From Propionibacteriaceae bacterium (lineage in GTDB: Bacteria > Actinomycetota > Actinomycetes > Propionibacteriales > Propionibacteriaceae), in contig JAICEV010000098.1 of assembly GCA_025923975.1 (NCBI GenBank), forward strand, positions 1 through 10,039: DNA of 10,039 bases. The letters are read 5' to 3'. Both the position numbers and the translations under genes were made by a program. The notes beneath the pieces were generated by a model. The model was not told where the DNA came from and ran no database searches. It saw only the letters and a program-made list of their open reading frames with translations. Below are positions 1-5,822 of this stretch, one piece after another (position 1 is the first letter of the stretch; every line of letters begins with the position of its first letter).

Positions 1-393
1 ATACTGAGGCCGGCGTCGGCTCGCAGATCTGAGCTCAGGTACCTGAGGGCGAGGTCGCCGACGACGTGGCGGTGGTAGTGCTTGACGCCGGCGCCGAGGG
101 TCCGGACGTCGTGGGAGCCCCAGCGGCGACGGAAATCCTCGCTGCGGGTCGACAGTTCGCCGACCAAGTCATGCAGATCCCGGTCGTGTGGGTTCTGGCC
201 GGCCGCGGTGCGCAGGTTGGCCACCGACATATCGGCGGCTAGATCGCAGTCGGGGAAGAATCGGCGGGCGGCGGCGTCAAGGAAGGTGAAGCGGGCGAAG
301 TTGGGTGGCCGGGTCGGGTCGGCGTACAGGTCGGCGTAGAGGGCGCGGCCGAGCTGGTTGGCGGCGAGTACGTCCGAGCGCTCGAATGAGAGT
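1..393 (-). pseudogene. MmyB-like ligand-binding domain fragment of an XRE-family regulator (5'-truncated, runs off left edge)
   Basis: Reading the minus strand leftwards from about 393 gives an uninterrupted frame. It holds the conserved string of the MmyB-like ligand-binding domain found after the helix-turn-helix in many actinobacterial XRE regulators: RSDVLAANQLGRALYAD, then ARFTFLD, DMSVANLRTAAGQNP, LVGELSTRSEDFRRRW, HDV, and HYHRHVVGDLALRYL near the edge. In the family this domain binds a small ligand, probably fatty-acid-like, while DNA binding lies in an N-terminal helix-turn-helix of about 80 residues. No helix-turn-helix is visible here. The frame stays open back to an ATG at 683, but those roughly 97 extra residues are Arg/Pro-rich and resemble nothing in the family. 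A hairpin also lies inside the upstream part. I infer a truncated remnant lacking its DNA-binding half. A real chimeric protein starting at 683 or at the GTG at 464 cannot be excluded. The domain call is firm; the pseudogene call is an inference. Confidence 0.65.
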
Positions 394-400
394 GGTGGAA

Positions 401-428
401 GGCGCGGACGTGTGCCTACGTCCGCGCC
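401..428 (-). terminator. GC-rich perfect hairpin, candidate intrinsic terminator
   Basis: Ten perfectly complementary bases, ggcgcggacg at 401-410 and cgtccgcgcc at 419-428, enclose an 8-base loop. On the minus strand the hairpin begins 13 bases after the TAA of the small frame ending at 442 and is followed by only two T residues. It therefore fits a GC-stem terminator without a full U-tract, as is common in actinomycetes. It could equally serve transcription in the other direction. Confidence 0.4.
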
Positions 429-441
429 ACTCCCAGGCTCC

Positions 442-648
442 TTAATTGTTGGGGGCAGCCTCACTGGCAGGCCTGCAGCTGGTGTGGATAACTCCGGTGG
501 CACATAGTCCAGGGCCGTTGGTGAAATTCGTGCTCGGATCCTGGCCTTCGGCAAACTGCCCCGTTGTGATCTGTTGTTGGATGGGAGTCCCCGTACCGAA
601 AACCCGACCGCGTCCGAGCGGGCCGTACGCGCCCGGCCAATTGCACAC
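442..648 (-). CDS. Doubtful small hypothetical protein, possibly the 3' remnant of a larger gene
   Basis: This is a 68-residue frame starting at GTG, with an in-frame TAG immediately before the start codon. There is no convincing ribosome binding site. The product has three cysteines and a Gly/Pro/Thr-rich composition (for example ITTGQFAEGQDPSTNFTNGP, then CATGVIHTSC), which resembles the mature part of a small secreted protein more than a random frame does. No signal peptide is visible. Reading past the TAG, the same frame continues open upstream to a TAG near 757, but that stretch is not signal-peptide-like. The stop codon lies just before the 401-428 hairpin, as expected for a real gene end. 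Overlapping frames on both strands are also open, so coding status is uncertain. I do not recognise the family. Confidence 0.28.
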   Translation of the reverse strand: MCNWPGAYGPLGRGRVFGTGTPIQQQITTGQFAEGQDPSTNFTNGPGLCATGVIHTSCRPASEAAPNN

Positions 649-999
649 CTAGTCGTCAGATCGCGGCCCGACGTCGCCGCCATGGAAGGCGGGCTGGGAG
701 TTTGGCTCCAGACTGCTTCGGGATGGTGCCGATAGGTCCAGCTGGGTTCCGGAGCCCGTCTGTACTAGGTCTAGCGGTTCAGACTAGAGCCGCCAGACCA
801 CCCTTAGTCCCAGGCAGTCGGCGCGTGCTGGCGGCGGCGCTCCTCCTCATGCTCACGCGGGACTTCGTTCGTTCGAGGGCCAGCGTCGAAGAGCTGATTC
901 TCGCCGCAGGGCTGCCACCCCGATTAGTTAGAGCCGTCAGGACAGCAACGGAGATGGCGGCGATTGCGTTCAGAGTTGAACTCAGGGACTGCCGGGGCG
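649..999. other. Gene-poor stretch with no recognisable gene
   Basis: About 350 bases lie between the end of the GAF-ANTAR gene and the small frame. Two reading frames cross it, about 118 codons on the plus strand and 74 on the minus strand. Neither gives a recognisable domain, strong third-position GC bias or a good ribosome binding site. The minus one would start in a GTGA overlap with the GAF-ANTAR stop, which is the only thing in its favour. Small symmetric elements are present: GAGTTGAACTC at 973-983, and TCTAG/CTAGA arms around 770-788. Neither is a clear terminator. No tRNA, attachment site or insertion sequence is visible. Confidence 0.5.
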
Positions 1000-2082
1000 T
1001 CACTGCTGGTCGGCCGGACGGGAGGCTCTTGTCATCCGGAATTCGCCGGTTTCGGTGAGGCCGCGGGCCACGTCCCGTAGCTTCAGGTTCAGATTCTGCG
1101 AGGAGCGTCGCAAGAGGTCGAAAGCGTCCTCCGGGGTGATGTTGAGCCGCTCCATCAAGATTCCTTTGGCCTGGCCGATGACATCTCGAGACAGCAAGGC
1201 TTGCTGGAGATCCCGGTCAAGGCTCTGACGGGTGCTGCGTTCAGCAACCGCCCGAGCCGCCACCGAGGCGTGAGCGGCCAAGATGAGTCCAATCTCCTGC
1301 GCAGTGTCGGTGAACGCATTCGGAGTGACGCCGTAGGAGTTCAGGGATCCGCCGCCTGAGTCGGCGGTACCGCTGCTCGCCGCGGATAGGCGGTAGGAAA
1401 GGGCGGACTGTACGCCGGATTCGGTGGGGCGTGACGCCAGGGTCGGCCAGCGCTCATCGGGAAACGACTGCGCGTACACCATTGGGGCATCGGCGGCGTC
1501 CAGGCAGGGACCCTCGTCTAATTGGTACTGCGCTTGATCCACCGCCGCCGCGGCCGGATCGGTGGACGCGGCGGTTCGGTACCCGCTCGGCTCACAGAGG
1601 GTGACGCTCGCCATCCGGCAGCCGGCAATGGTTGATACTGCGGCGTCGGCGATCCGCGAAAGGACGTCATCGAAACTGTCGGCGCCGTAAAGCTGTTCGG
1701 CAAGGTCGGCGAACACCATCGCGAGGCGCGTGGGTGGGGCGTCGGCTTGCCGCCGCTTTCTCGCTTCATCCCGCTCCGCAGCTGCCGTCATCCGTTTGGT
1801 CCGCGCCTCTTCTCGGTTCTGTCTTGCCTGCGACCGTTCGGCACGGGCCTCGGCCCGCTGTGCCGACACTTCAGACGCCTCAGCGGAAACGCCAAGCTGC
1901 GCTGCGCGGGCGTCCATGTGCCGTTCCCACTTGTCGAGCTCGGCCTCCCGGTCGTCGGCGGTCCGGTCCCTGCTGTCGGCCACCCTGTCTCGCTCATCAG
2001 CGACCTCATCTCGCCGGTCAGCAACGAAATCGCGCTTGTCAGCGGCCCATCCGCCTTCCTCGTCGCCAGACCCAGTGGACAC
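1000..2082 (-). CDS. GAF and ANTAR domain regulator with charged heptad N-terminus (probable transcription antiterminator)
   Basis: Counting from an upstream GTG at 2097, residues 19-53 form a charged heptad series (ADKRDFV, ADRRDEV and so on). This is followed by an Arg/Glu/Ala-rich probable coiled coil to about 118, a GAF sensor domain at about 125-290 and an ANTAR domain at about 294-352. The ANTAR hallmark is seen in VIGQAKGILMERLNITPEDAF and in the LLRRSSQ helix. In known members, ANTAR dimers bind paired RNA hairpins and prevent termination, while the GAF domain senses a ligand or redox state and mediates dimerisation. I place the start at the GTG at 2082 because AAAGGTGG lies a few bases upstream of it. 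The GTG at 2097 (5 residues longer) is a weaker alternative. The gene lies 237 bases downstream of the PRC/DUF2382 gene on the same strand and may share its stress regulation. No GAF ligand can be inferred. The domain call is strong. Confidence 0.9.
   Translation of the reverse strand: MSTGSGDEEGGWAADKRDFVADRRDEVADERDRVADSRDRTADDREAELDKWERHMDARAAQLGVSAEASEVSAQRAEARAERSQARQNREEARTKRMTAAAERDEARKRRQADAPPTRLAMVFADLAEQLYGADSFDDVLSRIADAAVSTIAGCRMASVTLCEPSGYRTAASTDPAAAAVDQAQYQLDEGPCLDAADAPMVYAQSFPDERWPTLASRPTESGVQSALSYRLSAASSGTADSGGGSLNSYGVTPNAFTDTAQEIGLILAAHASVAARAVAERSTRQSLDRDLQQALLSRDVIGQAKGILMERLNITPEDAFDLLRRSSQNLNLKLRDVARGLTETGEFRMTRASRPADQQ
1939..2043 (-). repeat. Tandem 21-base (7-residue) repeat inside the GAF-ANTAR gene
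   Basis: Five consecutive 21-base units encode the heptads ADKRDFV, ADRRDEV, ADERDRV, ADSRDRT and ADDREAE. The first four follow the pattern A-D-x-R-D-x-(V/T). The strict seven-residue spacing and alternating acidic and basic residues suggest an extended helical coiled coil that could mediate dimer or higher-order assembly. The protein-level repeat is directly visible; the DNA copies are diverged. Confidence 0.8.
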
Positions 2083-2319
2083 CAGACCACCTTTCACCCC
2101 CGTCTCGGCCCGCCGCCGACCCGTCTTGACTACTCACCGGATCAAGGGCTGGCTTTTTCACTTTCGATAGCCCGGATGCAGACTGCCTGGAAGAGCATCC
2201 GGCAACATTCACACCTCCAGCCTGCTGCGGTTACCATCGGCCTCCACGACCAGGCGGTACTCGACGGCTCGAGCTGCTGAGCCTCTTATCTTGCAGGTTC
2301 TCCTTGAAGCGCGGCGGGC

Positions 2320-3111
2320 TCAGCGGTCGGATCGGCGCCTGGTTCGACCTCCGTCGAGGTCGGTGTCGATCTGCTCCTTGCGGACATCTTCGGAGACAGT
2401 CTCCTGGTCGGTCACCGTCTCGGTGTCGAGCCGGACCCGCTCCACCGGAACAGCCTCCTTCTCCACGATCGGACGCTCCTGGTGCAGGATGACCTCGTGC
2501 TCCTCTTCACTGATATTCGGGCCGGAACGGGCAGCGCCGACGTTCTTATCAGTGATTGGCTCCCGCTCGACCCGGACCTCTTCGCGGCTCACCGGAACAG
2601 TCTGGGTGACATTTTCGGTCACGACATACTTCCGGAGCCGCGCCCGTCCGGCTTCTTCCTTTCGGGTGCCGACCTTGAGCCGCTCTTCTGACCGTGTCAT
2701 CGCGTCGTCGGTTGTGTCGTTGCTACTGGTGCCGTAGTCACCGGTGTCCGATGGTCCGGTCCTCTCGGTCCCGGAGGTATGTCCGCGAGGACTCGAGATG
2801 CCGTAGTGCGCGTACAGCCGCTGCTCCTCCGTGGGTGTGATCCGCTCATCGGGGTCTACTCGTGGAGCGTCCTTGACCTCGGTCTTGTTGTATGCCACGC
2901 GGATGTCACTGCCGGTGACGGTCGCGTCCTGCAATGGGACGAAGCTCTCCGCGGTGCCGAAGAGGCCGGTCTTTACGGTCACAAAGCTCGGCTCGCCGGT
3001 CGAGTCGTCTACATAGACCTGACCGATGCTGCCAATCTTCTGACCGTCGGCACCGACGACGTTGCCTCCGGAGGTCGCAAGACTCCCCATCTGGGTTCTG
3101 CTGATACGCAT
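2320..3111 (-). CDS. PRC-barrel and DUF2382 (YsnF/AvaK-type) stress protein
   Basis: The protein has 263 residues. Residues 8-75 form a PRC-barrel-like beta domain (GADGQKIGSIGQVYVDD, then PSFVTVKTGLFG and FVPLQDA). Residues 80-105 carry the linker usually seen after it (VDPDERITPTEEQRLYAHYG). Residues 106-138 are Ser/Thr/Gly/Asp-rich and probably disordered. Residues 139-251 are a DUF2382 domain (EERLKVGTRKEEAGRARLRK, then VPVSREEVRVEREPI, HEVILHQERPIVEKEAVPVE, ERVRLDTETV). The biochemical role of DUF2382 proteins is unknown; the family is named after a Bacillus general-stress protein, so a stress role fits. There is no signal peptide or membrane segment, so it is presumably cytoplasmic. The ATG at 3111 is chosen because AAGGAG lies 5 bases upstream. 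The gene is divergent from the sigma-RsbT operon and carries a candidate ECF-type promoter. Confidence 0.92.
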   Translation of the reverse strand: MRISRTQMGSLATSGGNVVGADGQKIGSIGQVYVDDSTGEPSFVTVKTGLFGTAESFVPLQDATVTGSDIRVAYNKTEVKDAPRVDPDERITPTEEQRLYAHYGISSPRGHTSGTERTGPSDTGDYGTSSNDTTDDAMTRSEERLKVGTRKEEAGRARLRKYVVTENVTQTVPVSREEVRVEREPITDKNVGAARSGPNISEEEHEVILHQERPIVEKEAVPVERVRLDTETVTDQETVSEDVRKEQIDTDLDGGRTRRRSDR

Positions 3112-3162
3112 GATTGCTCCTTACTCGATGTGCACGTGCCTACGCACTGAAGACGCATGGGC

Positions 3163-3189
3163 AACCCGTTCATGACGCGATCGCGTTCC
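3163..3189 (-). promoter_or_regulatory. Candidate ECF-type promoter for the PRC/DUF2382 gene
   Basis: On the minus strand, GGAAC (plus-strand 3185-3189) is followed, after 2 + 16 bases, by GGTT with the GTT at 3163-3165. This matches the general ECF pattern GGAAC-N(17-18)-(C)GTT known for mycobacterial SigE/SigH-type promoters. Transcription would start roughly 45 bases before the ATG at 3111. The spacer contains the perfect palindrome at 3175-3186. Position, spacing and orientation fit, but the motif is short and was matched by eye. Confidence 0.35.
3175..3186. promoter_or_regulatory. Perfect 12-base palindrome ACGCGATCGCGT, possible operator
   Basis: A perfect two-fold symmetric site lies in the intergenic region between the divergent PRC/DUF2382 gene and the sigma-RsbT operon, inside the spacer of the candidate ECF promoter. 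Such a position would let a repressor block the promoter. It may be chance in GC-rich DNA: GCGATCGC-type octamers are common in some bacteria. Confidence 0.25.
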
Positions 3190-3199
3190 TACGACTGGT

Positions 3200-3211
3200 A
3201 AACCCAGGTTT
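3200..3211. promoter_or_regulatory. Inverted repeat AAACC-CA-GGTTT, possible operator
   Basis: Two 5-base arms separated by 2 bases lie about 14 bases from the 12-base palindrome, in the same divergent intergenic region. AT-rich arms are unusual for this sequence. Function is inferred only from position and symmetry. Confidence 0.2.
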
Positions 3212-3376
3212 GATGAATGCGGACTCGAGCGCGTGCCCGGCGATCCAGGATGGTTTCGAGGTTGAATGCAGAGGTGGTCCACCGCCCAGCCGAGCGACGT
3301 GCCAATCGAGCGCCATTCACAGGTTCTGCCCGAGTGCCCGACCCGCCAAGGTATATGAATCGCATGCTGCAGGCCT

Positions 3377-4510
3377 GTGCCGATGTTTACAGCGAATACC
3401 GCTCGAGTGATCGGGCGTAGTGTTCCAGTCATGGAGGGTGCGGAGCTCGATGGAGCTCGGCCGGACTCGGACGCCGCGCCCGATGTCGCGTCGCTGTTGC
3501 CGATGCTGCGGCGGATCGTCTTCTCTCGGGTGGGAAATGAAGCGGCAGCTGAGGATCTGGTCCAAGAGACGCTCGTCAAGGTGCTGGCTGCCGCAAACCG
3601 CATCGAGCCGGGGATGCTCGAGCCGTACGCCATTACGACGGCGCGCCACGTGATTGCTTCGATGTGGCGGTCGCAGGACACCCAGCGGCGAAACCAGCAC
3701 CGCGTAGTCGGGATGGACCACGTCGACGCTCCGGATGAGCGACTCCTCAAAGAAGAGGAGCGCGCGGCGGTCTCCGCTGCGCTCGAGCATCTTTCTGAAC
3801 GGGAGCAACAGACGCTGCTGGCCCATGAGGTGTCCGGGCAGGACATGAGATCCCTAGCGACTGAACTCAATACGACAGCCGGCGCCGTGGCGGCCCAGCT
3901 CAACCGGACGCGGGCCCGTATGCGGGTGGAGTATTTGCTGGCTCTGCACGACGCCGAACCGCCGACCGATCGTTGCCGTCCCGTGCTGTATGCCATATCG
4001 GGGGGCGATCGGCGTCGTCAGCGCGAGGTCGATGCCGCCCGGCATGTCTTGGAGTGTGAGTTGTGTGCCAAGCTCAGCGAGCCGCTTCTCGAACGACGGC
4101 CGGAAGGCGAGAACGAGATCACGATTCGCATCCAGCACGATGCCGATGTAGTGCGGGCCAGGAAGAGCGCACGGGAGCTGGCAACCAGGCTCGACTTCTC
4201 GCGGACCGACCTGACCCTGATCGCAACTGCCGTGTCGGAGATAGCTCGGAACATTGTGCGCTTCGCCGCCAAGGGCCAGGTGTACATCGAGCTCGTAGAC
4301 CAGCCGCGGCCAGGTATCCGGATTGTTGCCCGGGATAGTGGGCCTGGAATTCCGGACATCGACCAGGCGCTCGCGGACGGCTACAGCACCTACAACGGTC
4401 TGGGGCTGGGCCTGCCCGGTGCCCGCCGCCTGATGGATGAGTTCACGCTCACATCTGAGATCAACGTTGGCACGACCGTGACGATGACCAAGTGGCGAAC
4501 GGAAGGATGA
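3377..4510 (+). CDS. Fusion protein: ECF-type sigma factor, zinc-finger-like segment and RsbT-like serine kinase
   Basis: Residues are numbered from the GTG at 3377 (377 aa). Residues about 37-112 are sigma region 2 (AEDLVQETLVKVLAAANRIE, then YAITTARHVIASMWRSQDTQ). Residues about 130-190 are sigma region 4 (LEHLSEREQQTLLAHEVSGQ, then TTAGAVAAQLNRTRARMRVE). Residues 200-230 carry C200, H223, C227 and C230, the C-x22-H-x3-C-x2-C layout of zinc-binding anti-sigma (ZAS) domains. Residues about 246-374 match RsbT, a GHKL-fold kinase: N-box SEIARN, ATP-lid DSGPGIPDI, NGLGLGLPGARRLMDEF and GTTVTM. In Bacillus, RsbT phosphorylates RsbR and RsbS in the stressosome and then activates RsbU. Here it is covalently attached to a sigma factor. 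The frame is continuous, with no sign of a frameshift joining two genes. The start is uncertain: GTG 3377, ATG 3383 and ATG 3431 are possible, none with a clear ribosome binding site, and sigma region 2 begins after all of them. This is the first gene of a four-gene operon; its stop overlaps possible starts of the next gene. Domain calls are strong; the mode of action is inferred. Confidence 0.9.
   Translation: MPMFTANTARVIGRSVPVMEGAELDGARPDSDAAPDVASLLPMLRRIVFSRVGNEAAAEDLVQETLVKVLAAANRIEPGMLEPYAITTARHVIASMWRSQDTQRRNQHRVVGMDHVDAPDERLLKEEERAAVSAALEHLSEREQQTLLAHEVSGQDMRSLATELNTTAGAVAAQLNRTRARMRVEYLLALHDAEPPTDRCRPVLYAISGGDRRRQREVDAARHVLECELCAKLSEPLLERRPEGENEITIRIQHDADVVRARKSARELATRLDFSRTDLTLIATAVSEIARNIVRFAAKGQVYIELVDQPRPGIRIVARDSGPGIPDIDQALADGYSTYNGLGLGLPGARRLMDEFTLTSEINVGTTVTMTKWRTEG
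4501..4506 (+). promoter_or_regulatory. Ribosome binding site that sets the rsbR start
   Basis: GGAAGG lies 6 bases before the ATG at 4513, favouring that codon over the in-frame GTG at 4492 and the ATG at 4507. The site lies inside the last codons of the upstream fusion gene, so the two genes are probably translationally coupled. Confidence 0.6.
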
Positions 4511-4512
4511 CC

Positions 4513-5415
4513 ATGACCCAGGATTCACCCACAGCTGAGCGTTTAGCGGATGCTTCCCCTGCCATCGATCGCGTAGACGAGGACGAACTGCTACCCCAGC
4601 TGGTCGCGCACCTGCGTGAGCATCGCAGCCGGCTACGTGAAGAGTGGGCGAACCGGATCCACAGGGCCCACCTCCTCGAAGCGATGACGCCGCAGGAGAC
4701 GACCGACGAAACGACCTCGGTCTACGATAACTACGTCGAGGTCCTCGAAACGGGCAGCGTGGAAGCCCTGCAGGATTATGCCCGCGATCTCTCCGAGCGC
4801 ATCATTCCCCGCGGCGTCGAGACGCACGAGGTCGTCAGCATCGTGCTGCTGCTACGCGACGTACTCGCCCGATCGCTGTTCGAGAAGTACCAAAGAGACT
4901 TCGATTTCCTGAACCGGGTACTCGATGCTTACGAGCCCGCGGCGAACCGGATCGCCAACACCGTGGCCGTCAGTTTTGTGGAGGAACGGGAACGGATCAT
5001 TCGACAGCAGCAGGACTCCATCCGTGAGTTGTCCACGCCGGTCCTGCCTGTCCGGGAGCAGCTGCTGATCCTGCCAATCATCGGAATCCTCGACACCGAA
5101 CGCGCGCGTCAGCTGACCGAGCAGTTGCTAACCGGTATCCGCACTCACCGGGCGAGGGTGGTGGTGATCGACGTCACCGGGGCGCCGGAGGTCGACGAGG
5201 CAGTAGCCAATCACCTTGTGCGGACCGTGGATGCGTCACGTCTGATGGGCGCCAGCGTCATCATTACCGGGCTGTCACCGAAGATTGCCCAGACGCTGGT
5301 GACGATCGGCGTCGACCTCAGCAAGATGCACACGATCGGTGATCTGCAGGGCGGTCTCGAAGAAGCCGAGCGCCTGCTCGGCTACAACTCGAAGCAGGAC
5401 GGAACAGCCGGATAG
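4513..5415 (+). CDS. rsbR: RsbR-type stressosome protein (RsbRD-like N-terminal domain plus STAS domain)
   Basis: The protein has 300 residues. Residues about 26-165 are an all-helical sensor domain like the RsbRD N-terminal domain (LLPQLVAHLREHRSRLREEW, then IPRGVETHEVVSIVLLLRDV). A linker helix (FVEERERIIRQQQDSIREL) leads to a STAS domain at about 176-290 (LLILPIIGILDTERARQLTE, then VVVIDVTGAPEVDEAV, ITGLSPKIAQTLVTIGVDLS). In Bacillus, RsbR proteins form the stressosome core with RsbS and hold RsbT, and RsbT phosphorylates two RsbR threonines. The first (B. subtilis T171) appears kept as T175 in RELSTPVLPV. The second (T205, in VDTMVAHH) aligns with E229 in VDEAVANH, a natural acidic substitution. 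The start is chosen at ATG 4513 by its ribosome binding site. The TAG stop overlaps the next start codon by one base. Confidence in the family is high; the residue alignment was made by eye. Confidence 0.93.
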   Translation: MTQDSPTAERLADASPAIDRVDEDELLPQLVAHLREHRSRLREEWANRIHRAHLLEAMTPQETTDETTSVYDNYVEVLETGSVEALQDYARDLSERIIPRGVETHEVVSIVLLLRDVLARSLFEKYQRDFDFLNRVLDAYEPAANRIANTVAVSFVEERERIIRQQQDSIRELSTPVLPVREQLLILPIIGILDTERARQLTEQLLTGIRTHRARVVVIDVTGAPEVDEAVANHLVRTVDASRLMGASVIITGLSPKIAQTLVTIGVDLSKMHTIGDLQGGLEEAERLLGYNSKQDGTAG

Positions 5416-5822
5416 TGGACGAAGGGCCGGGGCTGGTCTCGATTTTGCGACAGGGCGACAACCTGATCGCGTCAATTCACACCGCCCTCGATGACTCCGA
5501 GATGGTGCGATTCCAGCGGAATTTGATCGAGCAGATAGGCCGGGATCGCGCCCGTGGCGTGATCATCGACGTGGCTGCTCTGGACGTTCTCGATTCCTTT
5601 GGCGCGCGGACGCTCCGTACTCTCGCCGAGATGGCGCGACTGCGCGGGGCCGAAACCGTGATCGTCGGCATCCAGCCGGACGTCGCCTTCTCCATGGTCG
5701 CCCTTGGTCTGGGTACCGGCACCGTACACACCGCACTCGACCTCGAAGAAGGCCTGGCCTACCTCGGCGGAACGCATAGCCTGCCTGCGCCGGACGGCAC
5801 CGAACCACACTTCCGCCCGTGA
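5415..5822 (+). CDS. rsbS: RsbS-type STAS-domain stressosome protein
   Basis: The protein has 135 residues and is a single STAS domain at about 6-118, close to the usual RsbS length (about 120), with a short Pro-rich tail. Matches to RsbS include NLIASIHTALDD, GVIIDVAALDVLDSFGARTL, VIVGIQPDVAFSMVALGLG and TALDLEEGL. S61 in VLDSFGA corresponds to the RsbS serine phosphorylated by RsbT (S59 in B. subtilis, context IDSF). In the known system RsbS is an essential scaffold of the stressosome, and its phosphorylation releases RsbT. Translation starts at GTG in a TAGTG overlap with the rsbR stop, so it is translationally coupled. The TGA stop overlaps the next GTG. Its presumed kinase here is the RsbT domain of the fusion protein two genes upstream. 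Confidence 0.93.
   Translation: MDEGPGLVSILRQGDNLIASIHTALDDSEMVRFQRNLIEQIGRDRARGVIIDVAALDVLDSFGARTLRTLAEMARLRGAETVIVGIQPDVAFSMVALGLGTGTVHTALDLEEGLAYLGGTHSLPAPDGTEPHFRP

Noticed and set aside
770..800. tRNA-like GGTTCAGAC string
   Set aside because: No cloverleaf can be folded around it and there is no acceptor stem or anticodon arm.
779..1003. Minus-strand reading frame of 74 codons starting in a GTGA overlap with the GAF-ANTAR stop
   Set aside because: Coupling would be attractive, but codon third positions are only weakly GC-biased, the product is Ser/Arg/Ala-rich without a domain, and other frames are equally open.
2098..2319. Possible tiny gene between the PRC/DUF2382 and GAF-ANTAR genes (AAGGAG near 2308 on the minus strand, frame ending EYRLVVEADGNRSRLEV)
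   Set aside because: No ATG, GTG or TTG at a sensible distance after the AAGGAG, and no recognisable product. Probably leader sequence.
3114..3410. Plus-strand reading frame of 98 codons in the divergent intergenic region
   Set aside because: Cysteine-rich random-looking product, no ribosome binding site, and it overlaps the promoter region and the start of the fusion gene.
3121..3996. Long minus-strand reading frame of 291 codons opposite the sigma part of the fusion gene
   Set aside because: Arg/Ser-rich translation without any domain. It lies antisense to a gene with clear sigma motifs, as expected from high-GC codon bias.
3854..4528. Minus-strand reading frame of 224 codons opposite the RsbT part
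   Set aside because: Same reason: it mirrors a well-supported gene and has no recognisable features.
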